A stretch of 8,631 bases of DNA from an uncultured Collinsella sp. (GTDB lineage Bacteria; Actinomycetota; Coriobacteriia; Coriobacteriales; Coriobacteriaceae). Position 1 is the stretch's first letter, and each line of letters begins with the position of its first letter. The translations under genes and the position numbers were made by a program. The stretch is taken from positions 1 to 8,631 of the forward strand of contig CATXML010000041.1 in assembly GCA_958372035.1 (NCBI GenBank), in the 5' to 3' direction. The notes beneath the pieces were generated by a model that was not told the origin of the DNA, did not search any database, and was given only the letters and a program-made list of their open reading frames with translations. Below, piece after piece: positions 1-6,593 of this stretch.

Positions 1-12
1 TCCGCACGCAAA

Positions 13-35
13 GAAGGCCACTTAATGTGGCCTTC
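13..35 (-). terminator. Likely terminator of the gatCAB operon
   Basis: A perfect 9-bp stem (GAAGGCCAC with GTGGCCTTC) closes a 5-nt loop (ATTAA on the minus strand). It is followed on that strand by a short T run (TTTGCG). It lies about 65 bp past the gatB stop codon, with no further gene between. The T tract is only three bases, so termination strength is uncertain. Bases 36-101 hold only the gatB 3' trailer, with a weak 5-bp GC hairpin near 81-93. Confidence 0.72.
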
Positions 36-101
36 GTCTTGCGCAGGACTGTTCGAAATTTTGAGGAAGCACCCGCCCTGCCGGGGCTCCCGGGTTCCCG
101 T

Positions 102-1778
102 TTACGAGAGCGACGTTCTCAGCAACTCGTTGAAGAGCTTGGGGTTGCCCTTGCCACGGCTCGCCTTCATGCACTGGCCCACCAAAAAGCCGATGACCTT
201 CTGGTTGCCGTCACGGTACTGCTGCGCCTGCTCGGCACAGTTTGCCAGCACCTCATCCACGATAGGCTGCAGCGCGCCGGCGTCGCTCACCTGACGCATG
301 CCGCGCTCGTCGACGATCTTGTTGGGGTCGTCGCCGGTCTGGGCCATGGCCTCAAAGACCTCGTGCGCCTGGTTGGAGCTGATGGCATCGGTCGCGAGCA
401 GCCTGGCAAGCGCCGCCACCTGAGCCGGCGCGATGCCAGACTCAGTCAGCGAGACACCCGCGCCCTTGAGGTAGGCGATCATCTCATTGACCAGCAGGTT
501 CGCGACCGTCTGGGCCTCCTTGCCAGCCATGCCGGCAGCAGCGGCCTCAAAGAACTCGGCAAACTCCGGGTCGCCGGCGATCTGCTCGGCATCGGCCGCC
601 TTAATGCCAAAATCGGCCTCAAAGCGGGCGCGCTTGGCATCGGGCAGCTCGGGGATCTCGCCGCGGCAGCGGTCGATGAACTCGTCATCCAGATCGAACG
701 GCGCCAAATCGGGATCGGGGAACAGACGATAGTCGTCGGCCGTCTCCTTCACACGCATGACCACGGTGCGCTTGCGGCTGGGCTCCCAGTGGCGGGTCTC
801 CTGGTAGATGATGCCGCCCTCCTCGAGCACCTCGGCCTGACGGCAGATCTCGTAGGCAAGGCCGTCGTGCAGGCTCTTAAACGAGTTGAGGTTCTTGAGC
901 TCGGTCTTGGTGCCCAGCTTGGTCTCGCCGCGGCGACGCAGCGACACGTTGCCGTCGCAGCGCATGGAGCCCTTCTCCATGGAGCAGTCCGAAATGCCCA
1001 GCGTCACAAAGATGCGACGGAGCTTCTCCATAAATAGGCGAGCCTCCTCGGGTGTGCGCAGATCGGGCTCAGTCACGAGCTCAATCAAAGGCGTACCGCA
1101 GCGATTGTAGTCGACGAGCGACTCGGCCGCGGCGGTAATGCGGCCCTCGGCACCGCCCACGTGCACCATCTTGGCGGCGTCCTCCTCCATGTGGATGCGC
1201 AGGATGCGGATGGGCACCGTGTAGGAACCGTCCTCGCGGCGCTCAGGCATCTGCAGGTTAGATGCATCGTAGCTGGCCAGGTGGCCGGCACGCTGGTTGC
1301 CCTCGCGCATGGTCGACGTCATGGACGTGGACAGGCCCTCTGCGTTGGCCGAAGCGCTCGCCAGGCTCTGGGCCTCGGCCTCACCAAACGCGCAATCGGG
1401 GCGCTCGGCGGCACCGCGACCGGTCACATCAAGATCCAGGTGGCCGTACATGGCAAAAGCGACCGGACCCTGCGTGGTCTGGAAGTTCTTGGCCATATCG
1501 GGATAGAAGTAGTGCTTGCGGTAGAACATCGAGTGGCGCTGGATCTCGCAGTTGGTGGCGAGACCGGCCTTGACGATGCTCTCGATGGCGCGCTTATTGG
1601 GCACCGGCAGGGCGCCGGGCAGGCCCAGACACACCGGACACACGTTGGCGTTGGGCTCGTCATCGTGGCTAAGCCTGCAGTTGCAGAACATCTTGGTATC
1701 GAGTGCGGTGAGCTCGGTATGGATCTCCAGGCCGATCACGGCCTCCCAATCCTGCAGGACCTCGGAAAGCTCCTTCAT
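102..1778 (-). CDS. gatB: Asp-tRNA(Asn)/Glu-tRNA(Gln) amidotransferase subunit B, with a large insertion
   Basis: GatB is the kinase/transamidase subunit of GatCAB. It binds the mischarged tRNA, activates the Glu or Asp side chain with ATP and converts it to the amide using ammonia from GatA. The 558-residue protein has the family hallmarks: VIGLEIHTEL at 14-23, a zinc-knuckle set C32, C34, C47 and C50 ending in CPVCLGLPG, LHMEEDA-like RIHMEEDA at 194-201, NRCGTPLIELVTEPD near 225-239, and ELKNLNSFKS. The C-terminal YqeY-like tail contains GFLVGQCMKA. The family is usually about 475-500 residues. The excess is a Ser/Ala-rich stretch at about 119-189, between the LDLDV strand and RILRIHMEEDA. 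The reading frame continues cleanly through it, so I read it as a genuine insertion rather than a frameshift. The ATG overlaps the gatA stop by one base (TAATG), and GGGAGG lies upstream inside gatA. Last gene of the operon. Confidence 0.97.
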   Translation of the reverse strand: MKELSEVLQDWEAVIGLEIHTELTALDTKMFCNCRLSHDDEPNANVCPVCLGLPGALPVPNKRAIESIVKAGLATNCEIQRHSMFYRKHYFYPDMAKNFQTTQGPVAFAMYGHLDLDVTGRGAAERPDCAFGEAEAQSLASASANAEGLSTSMTSTMREGNQRAGHLASYDASNLQMPERREDGSYTVPIRILRIHMEEDAAKMVHVGGAEGRITAAAESLVDYNRCGTPLIELVTEPDLRTPEEARLFMEKLRRIFVTLGISDCSMEKGSMRCDGNVSLRRRGETKLGTKTELKNLNSFKSLHDGLAYEICRQAEVLEEGGIIYQETRHWEPSRKRTVVMRVKETADDYRLFPDPDLAPFDLDDEFIDRCRGEIPELPDAKRARFEADFGIKAADAEQIAGDPEFAEFFEAAAAGMAGKEAQTVANLLVNEMIAYLKGAGVSLTESGIAPAQVAALARLLATDAISSNQAHEVFEAMAQTGDDPNKIVDERGMRQVSDAGALQPIVDEVLANCAEQAQQYRDGNQKVIGFLVGQCMKASRGKGNPKLFNELLRTSLS

Positions 1779-3292
1779 TACAGCTCGCCTCCCTTCCCGG
1801 CAAAATCGGGCGCGACGGAAAGCGCGGGCGCTCCCGTGGCGGCATCGGCAAAGCCGCGCTCCAGGGCGCGGGCAAACGTGAGCAGCTGACGGTCCTTAAA
1901 GGCAGGCCCCACCAGCTGGGCAGAAACGGGCAGATGAGTATCCTCGCCCAGGCCCAGCGGCACCGAGATACCGCCGTTGCCGCAAATGTTGAGCGAGATG
2001 GTGTACAGATCGGAGAGATACATCTGCGTGGGGTCGCTGATCTCGCCAAACTTAAAGGCCGTGCGCGGCGAGGCGGGCATGAGGATGGTGTCCACCTTGG
2101 CATACGCGGCGTCGTAGTCCTGCGTGATGAGCGTGCGGGCCTTTTGCGCGGCGTAGTAGTACTTGTCGTACACGCCCGAGCTCAGCAGGTAGGCGCCGAG
2201 CATCTGACGGCGCTTGGCCTCGGCGCCAAAGCCGTGGGCGCGCGAAAGCGAGCTCTGGTCGGACAGGTTGGCGCAGCCCTCCTCCTGATAGCCGTAGCGA
2301 ATGCCGTCGAAGCGGGCCAAGTTGGAGAACGCCTCGGCCGGGCCGATGACGTAGTAGGCGGCGATGGCAGCGTCCAGGTGCGGCAGGTCGACCTCGACCA
2401 GCTCGGCGCCCTGGTTCTGCAGCTCCTGAGCGGCGCGCTGAACAGCGGCCTTGACCTCGGGCGTCAGGCCCTCGGCCTCCATAAACGCGGGGATGATGCC
2501 CACGCGTTTACCCTCGATGCTGTCGTTGAGATGCTCGGTAAAGTCGACGGCGCAATCCTGGCTGGTGCAGTCGTACGGATCATGGCCCGCGCCGGTAAGC
2601 GCGTTCATGGCCAGCGCGACATCCTCGACCGTGCGGCCAAAGGGGCCCACCTGGTCGAGCGACGAGCCAAAGGCAACCACGCCGTAACGGCTCACGGCGC
2701 CATACGTGGGCTTAAAGCCCACCACGCCGCAGAGGCTCGCCGGCTGGCGAATGGAGCCGCCGGTGTCCGAGCCCAGCGAGAGCGCGACCTCGCCCGCGGC
2801 GACGGCGGCAGCGGAGCCGCCCGAGGAGCCGCCGGGCACGCGCTCGGTATCCCAGGGGTTGTTGGTGCGGTGGAACGCCGAGCTCTCGGTGGAGCTGCCA
2901 AAGGCAAACTCGTCCATGTTGGCCTTGCCCATGGGCAGGCAGCCGGCATCGAGCATGCGCTGGACGCAGGTGGCGGTGTAAACGCTCCGGTAGTCCGCGA
3001 GCATGCGGGAAGCGCAGGTGGTGCGCGTGCCCACGAGGTTCATGTTGTCCTTGATGGCCAGCGGCACGCCCGCGAGCGGGGGCAGCGGCTTTCCGGCGGC
3101 ACGGTCGGCATCCACGCGCGCGGCGGCCTCGAGCGCAAGCTCAGGCGACACCTGTAGGAAGGCCTGGACCCCGCCCTCGCGCGCCTCGATGGCGGCAAGG
3201 GAGGCCTGGGCCACCTCGGTAGCGGTAAAGTCGCCGGCGGCAACGCCCGCGGCGATCTGGGCGGCGGTAAGGGAATCGAAGCTCTGCGCCAT
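1778..3292 (-). CDS. gatA: Asp-tRNA(Asn)/Glu-tRNA(Gln) amidotransferase subunit A
   Basis: GatA is the glutaminase subunit of GatCAB. It hydrolyses glutamine and passes ammonia through a channel to GatB. It is an amidase-signature enzyme of 504 residues, close to the usual 480-500. The Ser-cisSer-Lys catalytic triad is readable: K81 in AIKDN, S156 in GGSSGGSAAA and S180 in DTGGSIRQPA. The 75- and 24-residue spacing equals that of the Staphylococcus aureus triad K79/S154/S178. Other family blocks are MGKANMDEFAFGSS, GFKPTYGAVSRYGV, and the C-terminal DTILMPASP and SVPLGL. The ATG shares its A with the gatC stop (TAATG), and GA-rich sequence in the end of gatC can serve as ribosome binding site. 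The stop overlaps the gatB start in the same way, so translation of the three genes is probably coupled. No defect is visible. Confidence 0.98.
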   Translation of the reverse strand: MAQSFDSLTAAQIAAGVAAGDFTATEVAQASLAAIEAREGGVQAFLQVSPELALEAAARVDADRAAGKPLPPLAGVPLAIKDNMNLVGTRTTCASRMLADYRSVYTATCVQRMLDAGCLPMGKANMDEFAFGSSTESSAFHRTNNPWDTERVPGGSSGGSAAAVAAGEVALSLGSDTGGSIRQPASLCGVVGFKPTYGAVSRYGVVAFGSSLDQVGPFGRTVEDVALAMNALTGAGHDPYDCTSQDCAVDFTEHLNDSIEGKRVGIIPAFMEAEGLTPEVKAAVQRAAQELQNQGAELVEVDLPHLDAAIAAYYVIGPAEAFSNLARFDGIRYGYQEEGCANLSDQSSLSRAHGFGAEAKRRQMLGAYLLSSGVYDKYYYAAQKARTLITQDYDAAYAKVDTILMPASPRTAFKFGEISDPTQMYLSDLYTISLNICGNGGISVPLGLGEDTHLPVSAQLVGPAFKDRQLLTFARALERGFADAATGAPALSVAPDFAGKGGEL

Positions 3293-3603
3293 TACTCGCT
3301 CTCCCCCTCTCCCAAAATGGACGGCACGCGGAAGTAGCGGTCGCGTGCGCTGCCGGCGTTTTCGAGCGCAACGCCGAGCGGCAGGTCGCGCTCGGGCTTG
3401 CGCAGGTCGTCGCCCATCACGTTGGACAGGCTTCCGATGGGATGGAACGTGGGCTCCACGTCGGGCAAGTCATATTGCAAGACGGGCTCGAGCATCTGGA
3501 CGGCCTCGTTCATGTAGGACGTCATCTGGGTGAGCTCGTCATCGGTCAGTGCGATCTTTGCGTACTCGGCGATGCCGCGCACGTCTTTCTCGCTGAGTGC
3601 CAT
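3292..3603 (-). CDS. gatC: Asp-tRNA(Asn)/Glu-tRNA(Gln) amidotransferase subunit C
   Basis: GatC is the small belt-like subunit that wraps the GatA-GatB interface and stabilises the complex. The 103-residue product starts MALSEKDVRGIAEYAKIAL, matching the usual GatC N-terminus. It carries the family's late blocks FHPIGSLSNVMGDDLR, LENAGSARDRYFRVP and SIL. An in-frame ATG 18 bases upstream (3621) would add six residues. I prefer 3603 because AAGGGAG (3615-3609) sits 5 nt before it and because GatC proteins normally begin at this point. It is the first gene of the gatCAB operon, and its stop overlaps the gatA start by one base. The acidic C-terminal tail (EGESE) adds a few residues over the common length of about 95. 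Confidence 0.95.
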   Translation of the reverse strand: MALSEKDVRGIAEYAKIALTDDELTQMTSYMNEAVQMLEPVLQYDLPDVEPTFHPIGSLSNVMGDDLRKPERDLPLGVALENAGSARDRYFRVPSILGEGESE

Positions 3604-3638
3604 AGGCGCTCCCTTCCGCATAACAGATAAACTGCTCT

Positions 3639-3644
3639 AGTATA
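3639..3644 (-). promoter_or_regulatory. Probable -10 box of the gatCAB promoter
   Basis: TATACT (minus strand) matches the bacterial -10 consensus at five of six bases and lies 35 nt before the chosen gatC start. That would give a leader of roughly 28 nt containing the AAGGGAG ribosome binding site. No good TTGACA-like -35 is present at 17 bp; the hexamer there reads CTGCTC. The call rests on the -10 box and its position only. Confidence 0.45.
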
Positions 3645-3701
3645 CAAGGCAACGCCGCTTGGAGCAGGCGCTTTACCTAAATGCAGCGAAAACGTAACGA
3701 G

Positions 3702-3731
3702 GGCGGCGGGCTGGCAGGCGGCGGGCTGGCG
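3702..3731. repeat. Tandem duplication of a 15-bp GC-rich unit
   Basis: Two adjacent 15-bp units, GGCGGCGGGCTGGCA and GGCGGCGGGCTGGCG, differ only at the last base. They are flanked by three spaced copies of a GCGAAAACCG-like motif (about 3682-3694, 3736-3748 and 3758-3769). All lie upstream of the gatC promoter in non-coding sequence. The function is unknown. They could be replication slippage or part of a regulatory region. Confidence 0.6.
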
Positions 3732-3784
3732 GTTCTGCAGCGAAACCGCACCGCCCATAGCGAAAACCGCGTCGCCCACAACGC

Positions 3785-3849
3785 AAACCATCACAACATT
3801 CGACGTTTTTCGGCAAAATCGCGATTTTCATCGAATGTTGTGATGGTTT
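3785..3849. repeat. Palindromic intergenic element, copy 1
   Basis: A perfect 19-bp inverted repeat has the left arm AAACCATCACAACATTCGA (3785-3803) and its exact complement at 3831-3849, enclosing a 27-nt loop. The loop contains CGTTTTTCGGCAAAATCG and a 14-bp self-complementary AAAATCGCGATTTT (3815-3828). It begins directly after the MFS stop codon (3852-3850). A second copy in opposite orientation is at 7779-7845. The structure could fold in the 3' end of the MFS transcript. The minus strand has only TTT after the stem, so a classical intrinsic terminator is not well supported. A REP-like or miniature mobile element is the alternative. Confidence 0.85.
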
Positions 3850-5130
3850 TTACCGCCTTGCAGCACGATCAAATTGCCGGCATCCAAACAGCAGCAGCGC
3901 CGCGGGAACCGCCGTCACGACCATGCCAGCCCCCACGAGCGTCTGTTGTACGCCAAATGTCGCCGCCAGCCACGGTGCAACCGCCAGAGGGGCCACGCCG
4001 GCGAACATGTTGCCAAAGCCCATGACCGAGTTGACGCGGCCGAGCTGCTCGAGCGGAGCCGTCGTTTGCACGATGGTGTTGTGGAGCGGGTTGACGACAC
4101 CCCAAGCTATGCCCAGGGCGATTTGGCCGACAAGGGCCACGCCAACGTACGACGTCCCCACATAGAGCAGACTTCCCAAGCCCACGGACATAAGCGCCAC
4201 GAGCAGCGTTTTGAGGTTGACCAAGTGCGCCGGCACGCGGCGCGCGAGGACAGCGCCCAGCACCGCGCCGACACCGCGGCCCGACGAGAGCCAGCCCATC
4301 CACCCAACGCCGACGCGTAGGACATCGCGATAGAAAAACGACTCGAGCGGATCGAAAGCTCCGTAGCCAAAGTTCGAAAGAAAAATGATACAGAAAAGTA
4401 GCGCGAGGACGCTGTTGGTGAAGACTGTCTTGATGCTGGCTGCGAAGGTGGCGCGGGCGGACGTGCTGGGGTTGGAGCTTCGTCCCGCACGCTCCCCTTC
4501 CTCTGCCGAATCGGCATCCGCATCCCCGGCGACATGGCTGGTCTGCGGCCTAAAGCCCCAACCGACGACGAACGCCAACACGGTAGAGAGCATCATGAGC
4601 ACGAAGACCGCGCGCGACGACGCAGCCGCCGCGACAAAGCCACCCAGCATGGGGCCAACAATGATGCTCACGTTTGAAAACATGGCGATGGCGGAGTTGA
4701 TGTCTTTGAGCTCGACAGGATCGTCGGTGAGATAGGCCGGATAGGATGTGGCGATGGGTTGGGCAAATCCCATCGTAAAGCCTAGGAGCACCGCGCCGAG
4801 CAGGACAATGCCGGTCGCACCACCAAAGGCAATGATTGCCGTGCCGGTTACAAGCGTGCCGACGATGCTCAGCAAGAAATGACGGCGCGGACCCCAGGCG
4901 TCGAGCGCCGCGCCGCCCGCAAAGGATCCCATGATCACGAATACATTCATAAACAGGACGGCCAGCGATGTCGCGACGACCGAAGCGCCGTCCGCATAGG
5001 TGAGCGTTCCGATGACGCCGATAAAGTAGCTGGTCTGAAAACCGGTGTAAATGAGAAAGCGCATGGCCACCAGGCGTTTAGCCTGCGTGGACAGCGATGA
5101 GTGGAATTTTGGAAATACAGATGTGGGCAT
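3850..5130 (-). CDS. Major facilitator superfamily transporter, substrate unknown
   Basis: This is an inner-membrane secondary transporter of 426 residues, the usual length for a 12-helix MFS protein. Hydrophobic segments fall in two halves, about residues 22-190 and 236-417. They are separated by a hydrophilic, acidic and Ser-rich central loop (about 195-230) typical of the family. After the second helix the sequence GGAALDAWGPRR (72-83) resembles MFS motif A (GxLaDrxGrr). The start at 5130 is preferred over an in-frame codon at 5184 because AAGGAG (5140-5135) lies 4 nt upstream and the protein then begins with a short basic N-terminus (MPTSVFPKFHSS). Family members range from drug efflux to sugar or siderophore transport, and nothing here fixes the substrate. 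It is preceded by a 154-bp gap after moaC-mobB and followed at once by palindromic element copy 1. It is probably its own transcription unit, although I see no strong promoter in the gap. A weak TAGATT lies near 5190-5195. Confidence 0.9.
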   Translation of the reverse strand: MPTSVFPKFHSSLSTQAKRLVAMRFLIYTGFQTSYFIGVIGTLTYADGASVVATSLAVLFMNVFVIMGSFAGGAALDAWGPRRHFLLSIVGTLVTGTAIIAFGGATGIVLLGAVLLGFTMGFAQPIATSYPAYLTDDPVELKDINSAIAMFSNVSIIVGPMLGGFVAAAASSRAVFVLMMLSTVLAFVVGWGFRPQTSHVAGDADADSAEEGERAGRSSNPSTSARATFAASIKTVFTNSVLALLFCIIFLSNFGYGAFDPLESFFYRDVLRVGVGWMGWLSSGRGVGAVLGAVLARRVPAHLVNLKTLLVALMSVGLGSLLYVGTSYVGVALVGQIALGIAWGVVNPLHNTIVQTTAPLEQLGRVNSVMGFGNMFAGVAPLAVAPWLAATFGVQQTLVGAGMVVTAVPAALLLFGCRQFDRAARR

Positions 5131-5260
5131 GGGGCTCCTTATTGCATACGAATGTGGGCAGCGAGCATTTGGCCCTCCGTCCATTGGCTCAATCTATCCG
5201 TATGCCTTACTAAGGACACATCGAGCCCCTTCCTTCTGTCTTTCCGCCCAGCATGAACTA

Positions 5261-5299
5261 CTTGGTAGATTTTAAGGCATGTCCCTAAGATCTACCGAG
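5261..5299. other. Stem-loop containing the moaC-mobB stop codon
   Basis: Arms GGTAGATTTTAAGG (5264-5277) and CCCTAAGATCTACC (5283-5296) pair over 14 positions, with one mismatch and one possible G-U pair, around a 5-nt loop. The outer bases 5261-5262 with 5298-5299 can extend the stem. On the coding (minus) strand the stem starts in the last sense codons (Gly-Arg-Ser) and includes the TAG stop at 5287-5285. No T run follows on the minus strand, so intrinsic termination is doubtful. A role in mRNA 3'-end stability or attenuation is equally possible. The rest of the 5131-5284 gap shows only a small CCTTACTAAGG palindrome (5205-5215). Confidence 0.5.
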
Positions 5300-6589
5300 G
5301 TGGTCTTGGATCAGATCGCAGATGGCTCGGGCATCGTTGATGTTGATGGCTCGGGTCGCAAACCCGGCGTCGAAGGCCTGGCGCGCCAGGGCTTCGTTGC
5401 AGGCAAGGGCCAGCGTGTGACCGTCGACCAGGTCGAGCGAGCTCTTGCCGCGCAGACGGTCGACACCGGAGCGCGCGACCACGATGTTGTCGAAGCCCTC
5501 GGTCTTGTAGCCCTCGATGATCACCACGTCGACATCGTTGTAGCGCGACAGCAGCTCGCGCGCGGGCATCTCGTCCTCCTCGCGCGTGTCGGCGTACTCC
5601 GCCCAGCGCGTGGCGCAGATGAGCCCCACATGCTTGGAGCCGGCCTGGTGATGGCGCCACGTATCCTTGGCGGGTACATCGATATCAAAGCCGTGATGTC
5701 CATGATGCTTGAGCGAACCCACGCGCAGGCCGCGGCGGGTGAGCTCGGCAATGACCTTCTCGACGAGCGTGGTCTTGCCCGAGTTTTGGTAGCCGATAAA
5801 CGCGATCGCGGGGACGGCCGGTGCCGGAGCTGCGGACGCAACGGCGACGGGTGCGCTCGCGGGCGCGTTACCGTCGGCGCCGGCGGCCTCAGCAGCAGCG
5901 GCCTGACGCTCGGCGCGATCCCACACGCCCGAGCGGCCGCCCTCCTTGTGCAACAGGCGCACGTCGACGATCTCCATGCCGCGATCGACGGCCTTGCACA
6001 TGTCATAGATGGTCAGACACGCGGCACTCGCGCCGGTCAACGCCTCCATCTCGATACCCGTCTTGCCCGTCACGCCGGCCGTAACCAGTACGTGAAAGCC
6101 AACCTGCCCGTCCGCGCGTGGCGGCGCCCAGCCCTCGGGCACGTCCTCGGCCGGCGTTCCTGCCGGCGCGATAGGCTCAATATCGCACTTGCTCTTGGTA
6201 ATGAGCAGCGGATGGCACATGGGGATGATGTCGCTCGTGCGCTTGATGGCCATAATGCCCGCCACGCGCGCGCAGGCAAGCACATCGCCCTTCTTGGCGC
6301 GGTCCTGCAGCACCATGGCTTGCGTCTCGGGATGCATGAGGATGGTGCCCTCGGCGATGGCGATACGATGGGTCTCGGCCTTGTCGGACACGTCGACCAT
6401 GCGTACCTCGCCCTTGGCGTCCACGTGCGTCAGCTCGTCGCGACGGGCATCACGGGTGGGCTCGGCTGCAGCGCTGGAAGTCGGCTGTGCGGCAGTGACA
6501 GCATCGCCAGCCGCAGCCGTGACTTTGCGGGCAGACATCGCGGCCCCGCGAGCGGCCTTGGTGGTATCGGCGTACCTGCTCTTGGCCAT
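5285..6589 (-). CDS. moaC/mobB: Fused MoaC (cyclic pyranopterin monophosphate synthase) and MobB (MGD biosynthesis GTPase)
   Basis: This is a 434-residue cytosolic fusion. Residues about 51-222 are MoaC, which converts 3',8-cyclo-7,8-dihydro-GTP to cyclic pyranopterin monophosphate. Visible are LTHVDAKGEVRMVDVSDK, KKGDVLACARVAGIMAIKRTS, CHPL (125-128), GIEMEAL (E180, E182) and DMCKAVDR (D196, K199), corresponding to the E. coli active-site residues. Residues 223-260 are an Ala/Pro-rich linker. Residues 261-434 are MobB, a GTP-binding partner of MobA in molybdopterin guanine dinucleotide synthesis. It has a P-loop GYQNSGKT (266-273), KHHGHHGFDID (294-304), DTWRHHQAGS and IEGYK (358-362). MoaC shows an extra loop of 10-20 residues near 142-161. 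The first 50 residues are Ala/Lys-rich and match neither domain. The start at 6589 is chosen because GGAGGA (6602-6597), within the last codons of moaA, lies 7 nt upstream; an in-frame ATG at 6634 lacks this. It is 4 bp downstream of moaA. Confidence 0.95.
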   Translation of the reverse strand: MAKSRYADTTKAARGAAMSARKVTAAAGDAVTAAQPTSSAAAEPTRDARRDELTHVDAKGEVRMVDVSDKAETHRIAIAEGTILMHPETQAMVLQDRAKKGDVLACARVAGIMAIKRTSDIIPMCHPLLITKSKCDIEPIAPAGTPAEDVPEGWAPPRADGQVGFHVLVTAGVTGKTGIEMEALTGASAACLTIYDMCKAVDRGMEIVDVRLLHKEGGRSGVWDRAERQAAAAEAAGADGNAPASAPVAVASAAPAPAVPAIAFIGYQNSGKTTLVEKVIAELTRRGLRVGSLKHHGHHGFDIDVPAKDTWRHHQAGSKHVGLICATRWAEYADTREEDEMPARELLSRYNDVDVVIIEGYKTEGFDNIVVARSGVDRLRGKSSLDLVDGHTLALACNEALARQAFDAGFATRAININDARAICDLIQDHLGRS

Positions 6590-6593
6590 ATGA

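Noticed and set aside
27..1037. Long plus-strand open frame antisense to gatB
   Set aside because: It lies opposite a certain gatB and has a composition typical of a GC-rich antisense shadow, with no recognisable domain. The same applies to the frames at 1161-1889 and 1934-3157.
1212..1424. The extra GatB segment as a frameshift artefact or an intein
   Set aside because: The frame is open throughout, flanking family blocks resume in the same frame, and the segment is far too short and lacks intein splice motifs.
3546..3794. Small minus-strand frames starting MMVCV at 3794 and at 7789
   Set aside because: Both begin with the same residues only because their starts fall in the arm of the palindromic element. 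They then run into gatC and moaA in another frame with unrelated sequence.
3785..3849. The palindromes as simple intrinsic terminators
   Set aside because: The stems are unusually long with 27-nt loops, and on the minus strand only TTT (copy 1) or no T run (copy 2) follows. The conserved loop points to a repeat family. A role in 3'-end formation is not excluded.
3702..3850. CRISPR array or insertion-sequence ends
   Set aside because: Only one 15-bp tandem pair and one palindrome are present. There are no regularly spaced direct repeats with unique spacers, no transposase frame, and I could not see target-site duplications around the palindromes.
5205..5215. CCTTACTAAGG palindrome as an operator for the MFS gene
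   Set aside because: An 11-bp palindrome is short enough to occur by chance, and no regulator gene is adjacent. It is noted in the stem-loop entry only.
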